From: Salticus scenicus
Lineage: Eukaryota > Arthropoda > Arachnida > Araneae > Salticidae
NCBI GenBank assembly: GCA_963930645.1
Contig: OZ005653.1
Coordinates: 112,139,259-112,203,258 of the forward strand
DNA length: 64,000 nucleotides
Direction of reading: 5' to 3'
Position numbers and translations under genes: made by a program. Positions 48,312 to 58,303 of this stretch are shown one piece after another. The notes beneath the pieces are model-generated. The model was not told where the DNA came from. It did no database searches and worked only from the letters and a program-made list of their open reading frames with translations. Every line of letters begins with the position of its first letter. The stretch's first letter is position 1.

Positions 48312-48584
48312 TTAAGTTATCCCTCGTTTGAGGAATTTGGCATGAGTGGATGTGCAATTGGGGCCTTCATGGCATCCAATTTTAATCTCATCACAAATAT
48401 TTTCATTTTTTATTTTCGCAGTCTTACAGTTACAAAAGTACTGTAGTTTTGGTTTAATGGCAACTTGGTCGCCTATTTCACCAGTTTTTGGTGGTTGTCT
48501 ACGCAATTCATATTTTGTTTTATTTTTTTCTTTATCTTTGATAAATTGTTCTTTGTCATGTTTACGCAATACTTTGCTCTGGGA
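48312..48584 (-). CDS. In-frame downstream extension, Cys-rich, unknown
   Basis: After the TAG at 48585 the same frame stays open for ~90 codons to TAA-type stop at 48312. It is Lys/Glu-rich at first, then has IGDQVAIKPKLQ, YFCNCKTAK and CDEIKIGCHEGPNC. If the TAG is another nonsense mutation, this is the polyprotein C-terminus; otherwise it is untranslated or reached by readthrough. The cysteine spacing could bind a metal but matches no family I can name. The continued openness through an AT-rich region and the shared frame argue that it was once coding. Confidence 0.4.
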   Translation of the reverse strand, partial: SQSKVLRKHDKEQFIKDKEKNKTKYELRRQPPKTGEIGDQVAIKPKLQYFCNCKTAKIKNENICDEIKIGCHEGPNCTSTHAKFLKRGIT

Positions 48585-51206
48585 CTAAAAGTCAACTTGG
48601 AACTCGAACTCGAGAACCTCTAATTGTTCATTTCTAGTTTTAGTGTTTTTTAAGGCCTCTGCAGCATCTTGTTCGGTCATAAAGTTTATAGTAGCACTCC
48701 TATGTGCAGGAAAAACTTCTAACTGTATTTGCACAGCTTTGGGAAATAATGCAGCTATTTCACTAATTGTAGTCTTCAATGGAAGTGATGGAATAAATAA
48801 TTTTTTCAAATTTATACCGGCAGTCTCTTCTTTTGGGATATTCAGTCTTTTACAATCAACGGAATCTATCATCAATGGCTTTTTTCTCAATTTATTTCTT
48901 TTAAGGAGTTTGGAATTTTCTTCAACTTTTTCCTTCAACTCTTTCAGCTCTTCTGCTAACTTCGAAATCTTCTCAATTAGGATTCGTTTCTCGTCTTTCT
49001 TCAAAGAAGTCTTTTCTTGATTTTGTGATTTTATTTGAGAAATATTCGTCTGACTCTGTCTCTTTCGTCGAGGCTCCTCCTCTTCCTCACTGTCATCATC
49101 TATTTGGAAAATATTCGTCTGACTTTGTTTCTTTCATCGAGGCTCCTCCTCTTCCTCACTGTCATGATCTTCACTATTATCGTCCTCTAAAAGCATCTTC
49201 TTATCGTCATCACTTTCGTCATTTTCGTCGTCGTCATCATTTTCACTTACGGCTTTTTTGAAAGATTCTAATGATTTTTTAGACAATATAACAGGTTGAG
49301 GGGTTTTATTTTTACATTTTCCAACACTAATTAATGTTTCATTTATTTCTGGGGATTTCTCAAAAATTTTATTTTTACAGTTAATGGGAGCATCAGCAAC
49401 AATATTCGTCTTAAGTTCATTTTTATATGCAATTACTGGAAGAACTGTCACTAGGTTTACTTCAAGTGAACTAGATTTATTTTTTATAAAAATACCTTTT
49501 TCATTTATCGTCGTTTCACACAGCATTAACACATTCATGCCGATGATTACGTCATTGGTTATTACATCATTGTTTACAACATAAATATTAGTTTTACTTT
49601 CAAAATCATCAACTTTTAAATCAGCATCAAATGAGCTTAACGGCTTTATGGAACTTTTCCCGATCCCCTTCAAAGTGGTACTCATAGGATTTCATCTATT
49701 AACATTCAGTTTGTCAAAAGCATTCTTTCGCAACAGTGTTGCTTCACTCCCCGTATCAATTATACCTGTAAAATTTACATTATTTATTTGTATAGTTTTA
49801 TTCATGTTTTGATTTACGCCAATGCGCAATGCCTCAACTTCGCGTTTTGAACCCGGACATTCCGAGCTCTTATGCCCAAATTGTTTACATGAAAAACATT
49901 TAAAACCTTTCATTCTATGAGGGCAGTCTCTAGACAAATGGTTTTTATCACCACAATTGTAAAAAAGTTTGTATACTTCACTTTTAGGACTAAATTTTTC
50001 ATGTACATTATATCTTACGGTTTTCAGTTTTGCATTATCTACTTTATCAAATCTAAATTTATTTTTCTCATTATCTCTCTTAAATGTCTCATACATTTTT
50101 AATTTTTGTTTAAAATCATGCAAGTTTCTAGCACCATAAAAAATAACTTTGTTCTCAGATCTGTCATTAATTCCTTGGATCACATAGTGCATTATTGCGG
50201 CATCATCAGTATGCCCGTTCTTACTTAATTCCCTAACTTTAAGGAATTATTCAGCAGTCGTTTCATCAATATGCATTTTTCTTTTACTCAATATATCATG
50301 CAATGAGGCGGAATTAATTTCAATTTTAAATTCTTCAGTAAGCGCTTTTTTTAATTTTTTATACGTTAATAGCGCTTTCTCAGATTTAATGAATAACAGA
50401 GCGTTTCCGCTCAAAGATCGTTTACAAAAAATAATTTTCTGCAACTCATTCAAATTAAACATATCTGCTATTTCTTCAAATTCAGTGAACCAAAAGTTAA
50501 TGTTTTCATGCGGCTCACCGCTAAATATGGAGATATTATTTTCAAAGTCATTAAATGATATAACTGCACCATGTGTTCCGGAATTCTTAATATTACTACA
50601 ATTAATGTTACTTTTTTTAGCTTTATCATAATCATCATCATTATCATTATCATTATCATTATCATTATCATTATGGCATTGCACTGAGGAGACAATTTTC
50701 GTGACGTCATTATCACTGCTAGATTCATTGTCAGAGTTATCATCATCCGAATCATCGTCGGAGTTTTCCTCTTTGAATGATTCAATATCACTTAATTTTA
50801 ATAATAACCTGTCTCTTAATTCTTCTTTATTGCCGTGGAAGGAAACATTTAATAAATTACTAATTATGATCAACTCGTTCAGTGAAAAATTATCATCAAT
50901 AAATTTTTGTTTTTGGATATAATCGTCATCATCCACGGCAAAATTAAATCCGGAGAATTTTTTAATTCTGCATCTGTTTTTTCGATCATCTTCGTCATTA
51001 AAGAGAAACCGATGCAGAATTTTAATCTTATTATATTTCTCCGTCCCTAGTGCAATACCTATTTTAGGGATGTCCCCTAGTGATACATCATCATGCAACA
51101 AAAACAAAAGTTCACGTACCTTAGAAGAACAGAAATAACAGCAGGTGCAAATTTCTTGCTCAAACCTCTGTCTAGACGATTCGTAGCTGTTCCGCAGAAT
51201 CCACAC
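48585..51206 (-). pseudogene. SAP-Gag-CCHC-retropepsin-RRM polyprotein, stop-interrupted
   Basis: From the ATG at 51206 a single frame of 873 codons runs to TAG at 48585-48587, broken by TAA at 50247, TGA at 49692 and TGA at 49134 with no frameshift. Residues ~107-141 form a SAP-type DNA-binding helix pair (SLNELIIISNLLNV, GNKEELRDRLL). 145-190 is Asp-rich. 210-400 is a Gag core (FSGEPHENINFWFTEFEEIA, LSGNALLFI). ~415-451 has two zinc knuckles; the second (CFSCKQFGHKSSEC) is intact, the first has Phe for its first Cys. ~484 is DTGS of an aspartic protease with DVIIGMNVL near 552. Then come an acidic 22-residue tandem repeat, a Lys/Glu coiled coil (~740-770) and an RRM-like fold at ~802-870 (KKLFIPSLP; ATINFMTEQDAAEAL). 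Two of the stops lie where the family or repeat copy predicts Tyr and Arg. Confidence 0.8.
49042..49165 (-). repeat. 66-bp in-frame tandem repeat in the polyprotein
   Basis: Two units, starting at 49042 and 49108, encode 22-residue blocks of DSEEEEEPR followed by KxQSQTNIxQI. In one unit the Arg codon CGA is TGA, the source of the third internal stop. The unit length keeps the frame. Confidence 0.85.
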
Positions 51207-51450
51207 ATACTTCGTTGCTTAGTGTGACCTGTCACTTATCCAGCTTGAAATTTTGGTTTAATCCACATAGTTGTTGAATGGCATACCATAAATAATTCAG
51301 CACTCATTTGTAGAAACACAGTTCAAAAAAAAATTTAAAATAAAAGAAGAGTTCACAGTCTATAAAAGTAAAAATAGTTCTTTTTCAACGTTCCATCGAA
51401 ATTTACGTTAAATCAAAATTGACGTACCATCCCACTTCTGACTTGGGGAA
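51207..51450 (-). other. 5' untranslated leader of the LTR element
   Basis: ~244 bases between the LTR and the Gag ATG. No primer-binding match to a common tRNA 3' end is evident directly after the LTR. Inside the coding start, AAG|GTACGTG (51122-51114) matches a splice-donor consensus well and could give a spliced message. Confidence 0.4.
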
Positions 51451-51940
51451 TGGCCTACTTGAGTGGGCTTTAAAACAGAAAACTAATAATTCACTTAATT
51501 ATCAATCATTTAAAATTCAATAGAAAATTAAAGTACTTTATACAAATATTTACAAGATTATAGTTTAAATTAGTATTGAACGGCCAACTGGAATAGTCAT
51601 ATCTAAATAATCAAAGTTCTCAGTATTTATCAAAAAAAGGATTACACAATTCACTTCTGATTTCAATTAAAAATACACAGCCTAGTACAGATCATTATTT
51701 CAGCGGACTTTTGTCATCCACAGAACAAAATCTATGCGTCCACACGTCTTAAAAGTCAAACGTCTACTACTTCTTTCCCGGCAAGAGCTCTCCGCTCCCA
51801 TCGATGGAAATGTGTGTTCCGGAAATGGCGTCTGTCTCACGTCACAGCTATGTTCTTCCTCTAAGATTCCGCGCTGTCCGTCAGCAGCAAAGGGAAACTC
51901 GACAGTTTTGGAATCATCCGTTGCAGGAAGCAAGGGCCCG

Positions 51941-51944
<4 letters not shown>
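51451..51944 (-). repeat. Upstream (5') LTR, truncated at a microsatellite
   Basis: Ends AGTAGGCCA at 51451 on the minus strand. Its outer end (U3 start) dissolves into a (TA)n run at 51944-51976, so the terminal ~50 bases and any target duplication are lost. Contains the CCGGAA and GTGAGACAGACGCC blocks shared with the other LTR. Confidence 0.8.
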
Positions 51945-51979
<35 letters not shown>

Positions 51980-52032
51980 GTATGTATGTATATGTTTTAG
52001 CAATCATATAAATTTTGATCTAAATATTCTTA

Positions 52033-52257
52033 ATGCAACGTACTGCGTACAACCTTTTGATAATTGCGTATTATACCGTGTTTAAAATGTATGGGTTCTG
52101 CATGCTTAATTTTGGTAATATATATGTAGCATTGAGTACTGATAGAAGTAGATGTTGGATTCCCAGTACTGGCTACGGAGAAAAATTCCGCGAACATCAT
52201 TACGGTTTCTGGGTGTATGGGATGGCGATAATCGCTTTCTTGGTAACTGGTTCTTGA
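52033..52257 (+). CDS. Short unassigned ORF, possible terminal exon
   Basis: A 74-codon ORF. The part after 52120 has normal complexity and ends with a hydrophobic stretch (FWVYGMAIIAFLVTG). An AG acceptor-like site follows ATATATATGTAG at ~52129. It may be an exon end or chance. Nothing similar is in the window and I recognise no family. Confidence 0.2.
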   Translation: MQRTAYNLLIIAYYTVFKMYGFCMLNFGNIYVALSTDRSRCWIPSTGYGEKFREHHYGFWVYGMAIIAFLVTGS

Positions 52258-52315
52258 GATTTTGCATGTTTTAAATTGTTTGTCCCTTGTATCATCAAAT
52301 CTACAAGGAAAAATA

Positions 52316-52770
52316 CGAGGGTTGTAAATTAAATAGTGGCAACTTAACCTTGAAACTCGCAGAAGGTCGGAGAAGCAACTCGCAGAAGCATGTTTTCAAA
52401 AGGTGATCAGCGGTCGTGGCTTAAAATCGAAGTTGCCCGTGGCAAAAATGCAACAGAATGCTATCGAGATTAGTGGAAGCATGTGGCACAGATGCTTTAC
52501 CGTATAGGACAGTAGCACGATGGGTTCAAGCATTTCGTTCGGGTCGGAATGAGACTGCGGATTTGGAACAACAAACATGCTTTAGAGCGATGGAAACGAA
52601 ACTCCTCACTTTAACGCCACACAACAACTACCCTTCTTAGCAGATCGACTGTTTTTTGCACTCTACACATCGACAACAGCGCCACATCACCGCTCCCTTA
52701 TCCTATTTGCGCATGCCCGCCCTTCTGCGAGTTTCAAGGTTAAGTTGCCACTATTTTATTTAAACCCTCG
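52316..52770 (+). mobile_element. Internally deleted mariner element
   Basis: TA (52314-52315) and TA (52771-52772) flank ends CGAGGGTT.. and ..AACCCTCG. The ~55-base inverted repeats share AATAGTGGCAACTTAACCTTG and AAACTCGCAGAAGG. At 455 bp it is about a third of a full mariner. It keeps only the start of a transposase frame. Confidence 0.85.
52390..52640 (+). pseudogene. Mariner transposase N-terminal relic
   Basis: The ATG at 52390 opens FSKGDQRSWLKIEVARGKNATECYRD, shown here only by the phrase IEVARGKNATECY, then a stop. A shift to the next frame continues LVEACGTDALPYRTVARW and FRSGRNETADL, the mariner helix-turn-helix region. It breaks off after ~80 residues, and no DDD catalytic part remains. 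Confidence 0.8.
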
Positions 52771-53600
52771 TATAAATCATAAATACTTACGATAAGAAAA
52801 AGAAATGGATACACATATTTATTTTAGTGAAATTACAGTATAAATATAATATAAAATGTTGAAAACAAAACTCTTTAAACGTGTCACTGTCAAATTGAAG
52901 AGCACACAGCACAGAAATATTGTGAGGGGGAGGGGGAGGAAATTTGGTGTTGTGGAAATGGAATTTCGGTATTCCGGTAGAAAAACCGGGTTTATGGAAT
53001 GAATTGGTAGATTGGTGGGATGTGATGTTCAGGAACAAATAGGTTACTAGTTCTGGGTCTATTCTATTATGCAGTCAATGGTATGTAGCAACTGTTTAAA
53101 AATTTATAACATTGTACAAACAAGAGATTTTTTATTTTATTTTATTTATTTATTTATTTTCTATTTAAAGAAATAAAAGTCTAAGTCATGACTCTATTAT
53201 TATTTTTTTTTCCTCGTTAAATTTAACAGTATTTTTACAATGCAAAAATGTGATTTTAAAGCAGAAATACCATCACATAGCTCTCAAATAATCTTGACTG
53301 CTTTAAATTCCACGTAGAATGAAGGATCCCAAATACATTGATGTTTGTTATAAGTTTAAAAGAAAGTTGTACTCTGACAGCCGTAGTACATTGCGGTCCT
53401 GATTTTATTTACAGTTGTGGTACTTAGTGATTACAGAAGCTGTGGGCTTTGTAACTGAAAAAAATATGTTTTTTTCTTTTTTCTTTTCTCTTGCTTTCTT
53501 TCTTTCTTTCATTTTTTTTTTCTAAACAATATTAAATATGTATAACCATTTTTTTCCCTTATCGTGAGTGTTTATGTAAATTTCAAATAAAAATTTAAAT
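52771..53600. other. AT-rich stretch, no gene recognised
   Basis: A purine run GAGGGGGAGGGGGAGGAAA near 52923-52942, (TTTA)n near 53131-53160, T-rich tracts near 53470-53520. Nothing coding supported. Confidence 0.6.
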
Positions 53601-53614
53601 TATCTAAATGTTTT

Positions 53615-53618
<4 letters not shown>

Positions 53619-53664
<46 letters not shown>

Positions 53665-53665
53665 T
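53619..53665. repeat. (AC)n(AT)n compound microsatellite
   Basis: About 29 bases of AC followed by AT. A second compound run, (AT)n then (GA)n, is at 53936-54002. Confidence 0.95.
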
Positions 53666-53933
53666 ACCTATAAGCTAAATTTGAGCAGGTCAGTATATGA
53701 ACACGGCTCTTTCAGCTTAAAGTGATAGCGTATTACTAACAGTGACTGAGTTATGTTGGCCAACTTTTATCCGTCGCTTGGTTTCTATGACAGAACAAGT
53801 CCTTTCAGAACTTGAACTAGTTAAATTAACTGTAGTTGGTAGAGTGATCTTCAGAAATAGATCATTTGCAATAGATCATTGTTACATTGCTTATCTATCT
53901 ATCCATTTATATCCATTTATATCTCTCACTCTT

Positions 53934-53980
<47 letters not shown>

Positions 53981-54186
53981 ACAGAGAGAGAGAGAGAGAG
54001 AGAAGGCCATTTTCTGCTTGTCGTACTAGTACTGTTTTGCGGTTAATTAATGATTAAAGTATTTCTCTGATTCTCTTATTAAAAAGAAAATTATCAATGA
54101 ATAATTAAAAAGTCGTTACATAGTTAATTTTAATATTTCATGGTAAATATATTTAAAACATTTCGTCAACAATATATTCCATTCTA

Positions 54187-54221
<35 letters not shown>

Positions 54222-54296
54222 ATACAATTTAAAATCTTTCTTTGAAATTGTATAAATTCTCCCAATTAAATTCTCTCCGTGACAGTCATAGTCAAT

Positions 54297-54332
<36 letters not shown>

Positions 54333-55270
54333 TACTTCAGTGCTGTGCATTCGGACTATTTGTTTCGGAAGATGTCGTCCGAATATCCGTGATTGAACTT
54401 TTATAGGCGACGTTTATTTTCCACGAATGAAATAAATTTGTAAATTTCCCCACGTAGGCCGGAATAAAAAATGTTTTTAGTTAGCTAATATATAATGGAG
54501 GAAGATAGAGTATATTAAAATATAACATGGTCATATTTTTATTATTCAAATGAGAATTGTAGATTTTATTACAAATTGGTAATATAAATATAACGATCTC
54601 ATAAATATAATGATTATTTACATATATCGTTTAAAGATACCAATAAAATTAAGGATATAAACTAACTTTTCTTTTATAATACATAATCTGCTGTTATAAA
54701 AATATGGTAAATCAAATATAATATATATATTACCACAAAATGTCAGACAGATTTGTAAATAAAATAAAAATTATGTATGAATAAAAGTTGAACCTTTATT
54801 ATATTATTTATTTTATTATTTTATTTTGAAATAATCTTAGAATCTTTTTTTTTTTTTAAATATCAGAAACTTAAACATAACAATGATTTAAACATTGAGT
54901 TTTTGTATTTTTTTTTTTTTTTTTTTTTTTACTACGAGCAGTATCTAGATCATTTGAAAAGTATTTTACGATAATGAGATGACAAAGCGTTTATTATTTT
55001 TTTTTTTTATAAATTACCGCACTGTACAAAGCGAGACGTAGCAAAAACCGTCAACTGTTGCAGTGTACCGAACTCAGCCTAAGCTCTTTTTGGTGTCTTT
55101 TTTCTTCACAAATTTATCTTCATTTCCTGACAGGTGTCAGTTGTTTTTCACACTTACCATTAGGCACATTGTATGTTAGTTAGTTATGTTTTTCCACGTT
55201 TTTATTTTGGACTTTTAAAAATTTATTTTACCATGTAAACCATGGGAATATAAAGTCATTCCCTTTAAAA
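53666..55270. other. AT-rich stretch with homopolymers
   Basis: Long A run at 54189-54217 and T run at 54302-54331; T runs near 54909-54930. No gene recognised. Confidence 0.6.
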
Positions 55271-55274
55271 AATA

Positions 55275-55620
55275 TCATTTGCCCCCACCACGGCCAAGAG
55301 GAATGTTAGTCAGGGATAGCTAGCTGCGTCTAGGATTCCAGGAGTATGAGTACGCCCTTCACACTTCGACTTCGAAAGCTTTGGGAGTGAAGCACGTCTA
55401 ACTGAAGTCACGCAACTTTCGCAGCAAAAGGATGTTTGATAGTGGGGTGATGGTACTGAATTTATATTCCTTCCGTGGAAGATCAAAATTGTGATGGCAT
55501 GTCTCCGGACCATCTCTAGGGGGGTGTCCCAGACCGTCGCCAATTGCCCATCTGCGCACCACTAAAGCGACGTAAAACCCAACCATCCATCCAACCATCC
55601 ATCCTGAATTTATATTCACT
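55275..55620 (-). repeat. Higher-complexity block, probable dispersed repeat
   Basis: GC content is clearly above the neighbours (GGATAGCTAGCTGCGTCTAGG, CTCCGGACCATCTCTAGG, CACCACTAAAGCGACGTAAAA). It ends in (CCAT)n at 55583-55609. Overlapping minus ORFs of 77-90 codons show no family. The minus-strand phrase GTTTTACGTCGCTTTAGTGG is repeat-like, but no second copy is in this window, so the call is tentative. Confidence 0.35.
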
Positions 55621-56989
55621 GCAAAACAGACATGAAAACAAGTTATAGAACTTTTCTGAAAAGGAAGCACAAAGAAAATAAATGATAGACAGTTTAAGGA
55701 CAGTATTACACATTAGTAGAAAGTTTAAGGTAAAATATAAGACTAGAGTAATTTGATAATGTCCCGAAGCTGTCATTAGCTTGAAACTGCACGGTATCTA
55801 TTATTATTATTATTTTTTTTTTTTTAACATAAAAAAATACGAGAGCAAACACAAGAGAGAAGAGGGTGCAATTTCAGAGGATAAGTCAATACCATTTAAT
55901 ATTGAAAAAGAAGCAATAATACATAGAATAACGAGACAATCAAATAAAATATTAGAAGAGGAAAATTTGTCGTAGGCCCTTCTTAGTTCTGCGTCTCTTA
56001 AGACGATTGTTGTGGTCATACGAAGGCAGTGTGCTTAAAGCAGGATTATCAAGAGATTCAAGGGACGTAATAATCAGTAATAGATATTGAATGAAATCAT
56101 TAAGTGTTGGTGTGGAAACTTTTTGTTATAAAAATTTCGAACAAATCAAGGCGTACCAAGTACTTATTGAATGATTGCATTTTGTGCTCTGTATCGGTGG
56201 CTTTTACTTGCCTGACCCTTTTTTTTTATCGCATATGTTTTTCATTGGTTACTCCATGTATAAAAAATAATCAGAAACAATATAAAAATGCGATTGTTAG
56301 ATATTTTGTGGAGGTAAATGTATATATATATATATAAATCTACCGGAAAATTTTGTCCCTTTGAATTAATGAAATGACAGTGGTAATTTTTGTTTAACAA
56401 TATATATATACAAATACATAAGTTAAAATTTAAATATAGGAGGGAGTAAAACCTGAATTATTAAATAAATAGAACTAGAACAAAGTTTTTTATAAACCAA
56501 TGTGTAAAGGCAGCAAAAGGAAATATAAAGCTATAATAAATAAACAAAATAATCAAAACCAGATGAAAATTTAATCCCAAAACACATGAGGGCCTTCATC
56601 AGGGGAGCTCCCCCATGTAGGGAAAGGCATATGAGAAGTTTCTGACGAAATGCTGGTATTAACAAAAAAAACACGTTTCTAGCCCCCAACTTCTCACAGA
56701 TGGAAGCACGACCATACAGCAAACGAATTTTAATTAATACATAGCATAAAAAGCAATTAAATTCAGATATAAAGCACAAAATATAATACATCAAATATAA
56801 CATTCAAGAAATATAATACATCAAATATAAAATACAAAAAATTAAATAAAACAAGAATATATAAATACATACGTGGACAAACTGGAATAGTCAGAAAATG
56901 GAAAATTGAAAGCCAATCCCCTTTATAAACATAGAACCTTTTTCAGCTAGTAGGTCACTTACCAGCACTTAAATGTCGCCCAAAATGGA
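55621..56989. other. AT-rich stretch; right part may be retroelement 3' tail
   Basis: 56550-56720 (CATGAGGGCCTTCATCAGGGG, CCCCCAACTTCTCACAG) is of higher complexity and lies directly downstream of the minus-strand RT relic, so it may be its 3' untranslated region. A 64-codon ORF at 55781-55975 is unassigned. TACATCAAATATAA repeats occur near 56785 and 56817. Confidence 0.4.
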
Positions 56990-58303
56990 ACAACAAACCT
57001 TAAGTGGGATTGTCATCAAGAATACTGAAATGTTTATTGATTAAAATAACAGGATAGCGGTTAACAGTTAGTATATTTTTGAGATTTTTCATAGCCAGAT
57101 TCAGGTCTAAATTGTTATTAGAAATCATTTTAATTCTATTTATTTGGGTGAACATAATATTTTTTATAACTTTATGATGAATACAGGAGAACCAATTTGT
57201 TAAATTACAAACTTTAAAGTTAAAATCGTGTCTTTTATCATAAATCCCAATTAACCAGTTATTATCTATTTTTTTTTTTTTTTTTTTAAATCCAGAAAAT
57301 AAGTTTGGTCTTCAGAGTCAGTACGGTTTAAGACAAGATCGGAGGGATAAATTTCAGCTGCATATTTCGCAAAATCTATACAGTTTATTGTAATTACGTC
57401 ATCATTATATCTATAAAACTTAATATCTTTGAATTTTCTTTCAAACGTAAACAAAAAAATTTTGGCAAAGGCACTCGAGTAACTTGTTCCCATTGGAATA
57501 CCGAGAATTTGTAAAAAAATAATTAACACCGTTAAACAAAACATTTTCGAAGATGCAAAATTTAATAAGGCTAATCCAGTAAACTTTATCGCATTCTATT
57601 ACATGACAAAATTCTTCGTAATTTTTTTCAAAAATTTCTAGAACCAAGTAATGTGGGATACTACCAAAAATTTTTTTCAAAATCATAAGTATTAATAGTA
57701 AAAATATTTTCTGAATTTTCTTTAAAATACTTTAAAATTGGGTAATTATTTTTAATGATACTGCAATTATCGTCTGACAATAAAGCGTTTAAGATATTAT
57801 TGAGTAAATAAAAAAGTTTTCTACCGGCTTTGTAATTATAAGCAAAATTACCACAAGTAACGTAACGAAATTTAATGGGATTTTTATGAAATTTAACATT
57901 AAGAAATAGGTATGGAAAATTGAAACTGTTTCTATTTATATTGAGTTTTTTATCAAAAGCTAAAATCATTTTTCTTATAATAGAGGGGGAGTCATTTAAT
58001 TTTTTGTATGAACAATTACCGGAATATTCTTTGGTAAGTAACATCTTGTAAAAAAACGTTACAAAAAATAGCAAAATTATTTCCAGCTTTGTCAACGGTA
58101 GCAATAATAAATTTTTTCTTTAAGTTTTCAATGTTTTCTTTTAAGTCTGTATTGTAATCTTTATGGATTTTATTTCCAAAGTAAAATGCCAAATCCCTTT
58201 CAAAATAATCCAAATTTCTCTTTTTCCATAATTTAAAATCTTCTGTAGGCTAACAATATTTGTAAGAGAGTTTTAAAATAAAAATATCTAAATCTTTTGC
58301 AAC
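56990..58303 (-). pseudogene. Reverse transcriptase relic, main part
   Basis: Minus-strand coding spread over at least four frames: LDYFERDLAFYFGNK (58210), ATVDKAGNNFAIFC (58095), then PYLFLNVKFHKNPIKFRYVTCG (57900), TINTYDFEK (57690), SIPHYLVLEIFEKNYEEF (57660), GIPMGTSYSSAFA (57500), and the catalytic FYRYNDDV (57415), the YxDD box. After a T/A run at 57270-57288 come IGIYDKRHDFNF and a C-terminal part to ~57000. No GIY-YIG, apurinic endonuclease or RNase H was found. The layout suggests a Penelope-like or otherwise atypical retroelement; the family is unresolved. Confidence 0.7.

Larger units (their letters stand above)
47642..51945 (-). mobile_element. LTR element encoding Gag-protease-RRM, no RT/integrase
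   Basis: Two direct ~490-550-base repeats, about 96% identical, bracket a 3.3-kb interior read on the minus strand. One long frame codes a Gag-like polyprotein (see the pseudogene entry). Nothing between it and either LTR resembles reverse transcriptase, RNase H or integrase, and the remaining interior (<400 bases on each side) is too short to hold them. It is therefore non-autonomous and must borrow these functions. No convincing tRNA primer-binding site was found next to the upstream LTR. A purine run at 48279-48296 (minus strand) may be the polypurine tract but is ~90 bases from the LTR. Confidence 0.8.

Noticed and set aside
50389..50922. Plus-strand ORFs opposite the Gag frame
   Set aside because: Shadow frames of the minus-strand polyprotein, driven by the GAT/ATC repeat coding for Asp-Asn.
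55310..55776. Minus ORFs of 77-90 codons as a novel gene
   Set aside because: Three overlapping frames are open at once in a GC-richer repeat-like block ending in (CCAT)n; no domain or conserved motif is seen.
56580..56610. Hammerhead ribozyme core (CTGATGAAGGCC on the minus strand) near the RT relic
   Set aside because: The obligatory GAAA after stem II and a cleavage-site stem III could not be found; only the CTGATGA is present.
57000..57260. GIY-YIG endonuclease downstream of the RT (IGIYDKR)
   Set aside because: The peptide continues as DKRHDF, an RT C-terminal motif of this element type; no second GIY-YIG signature follows.
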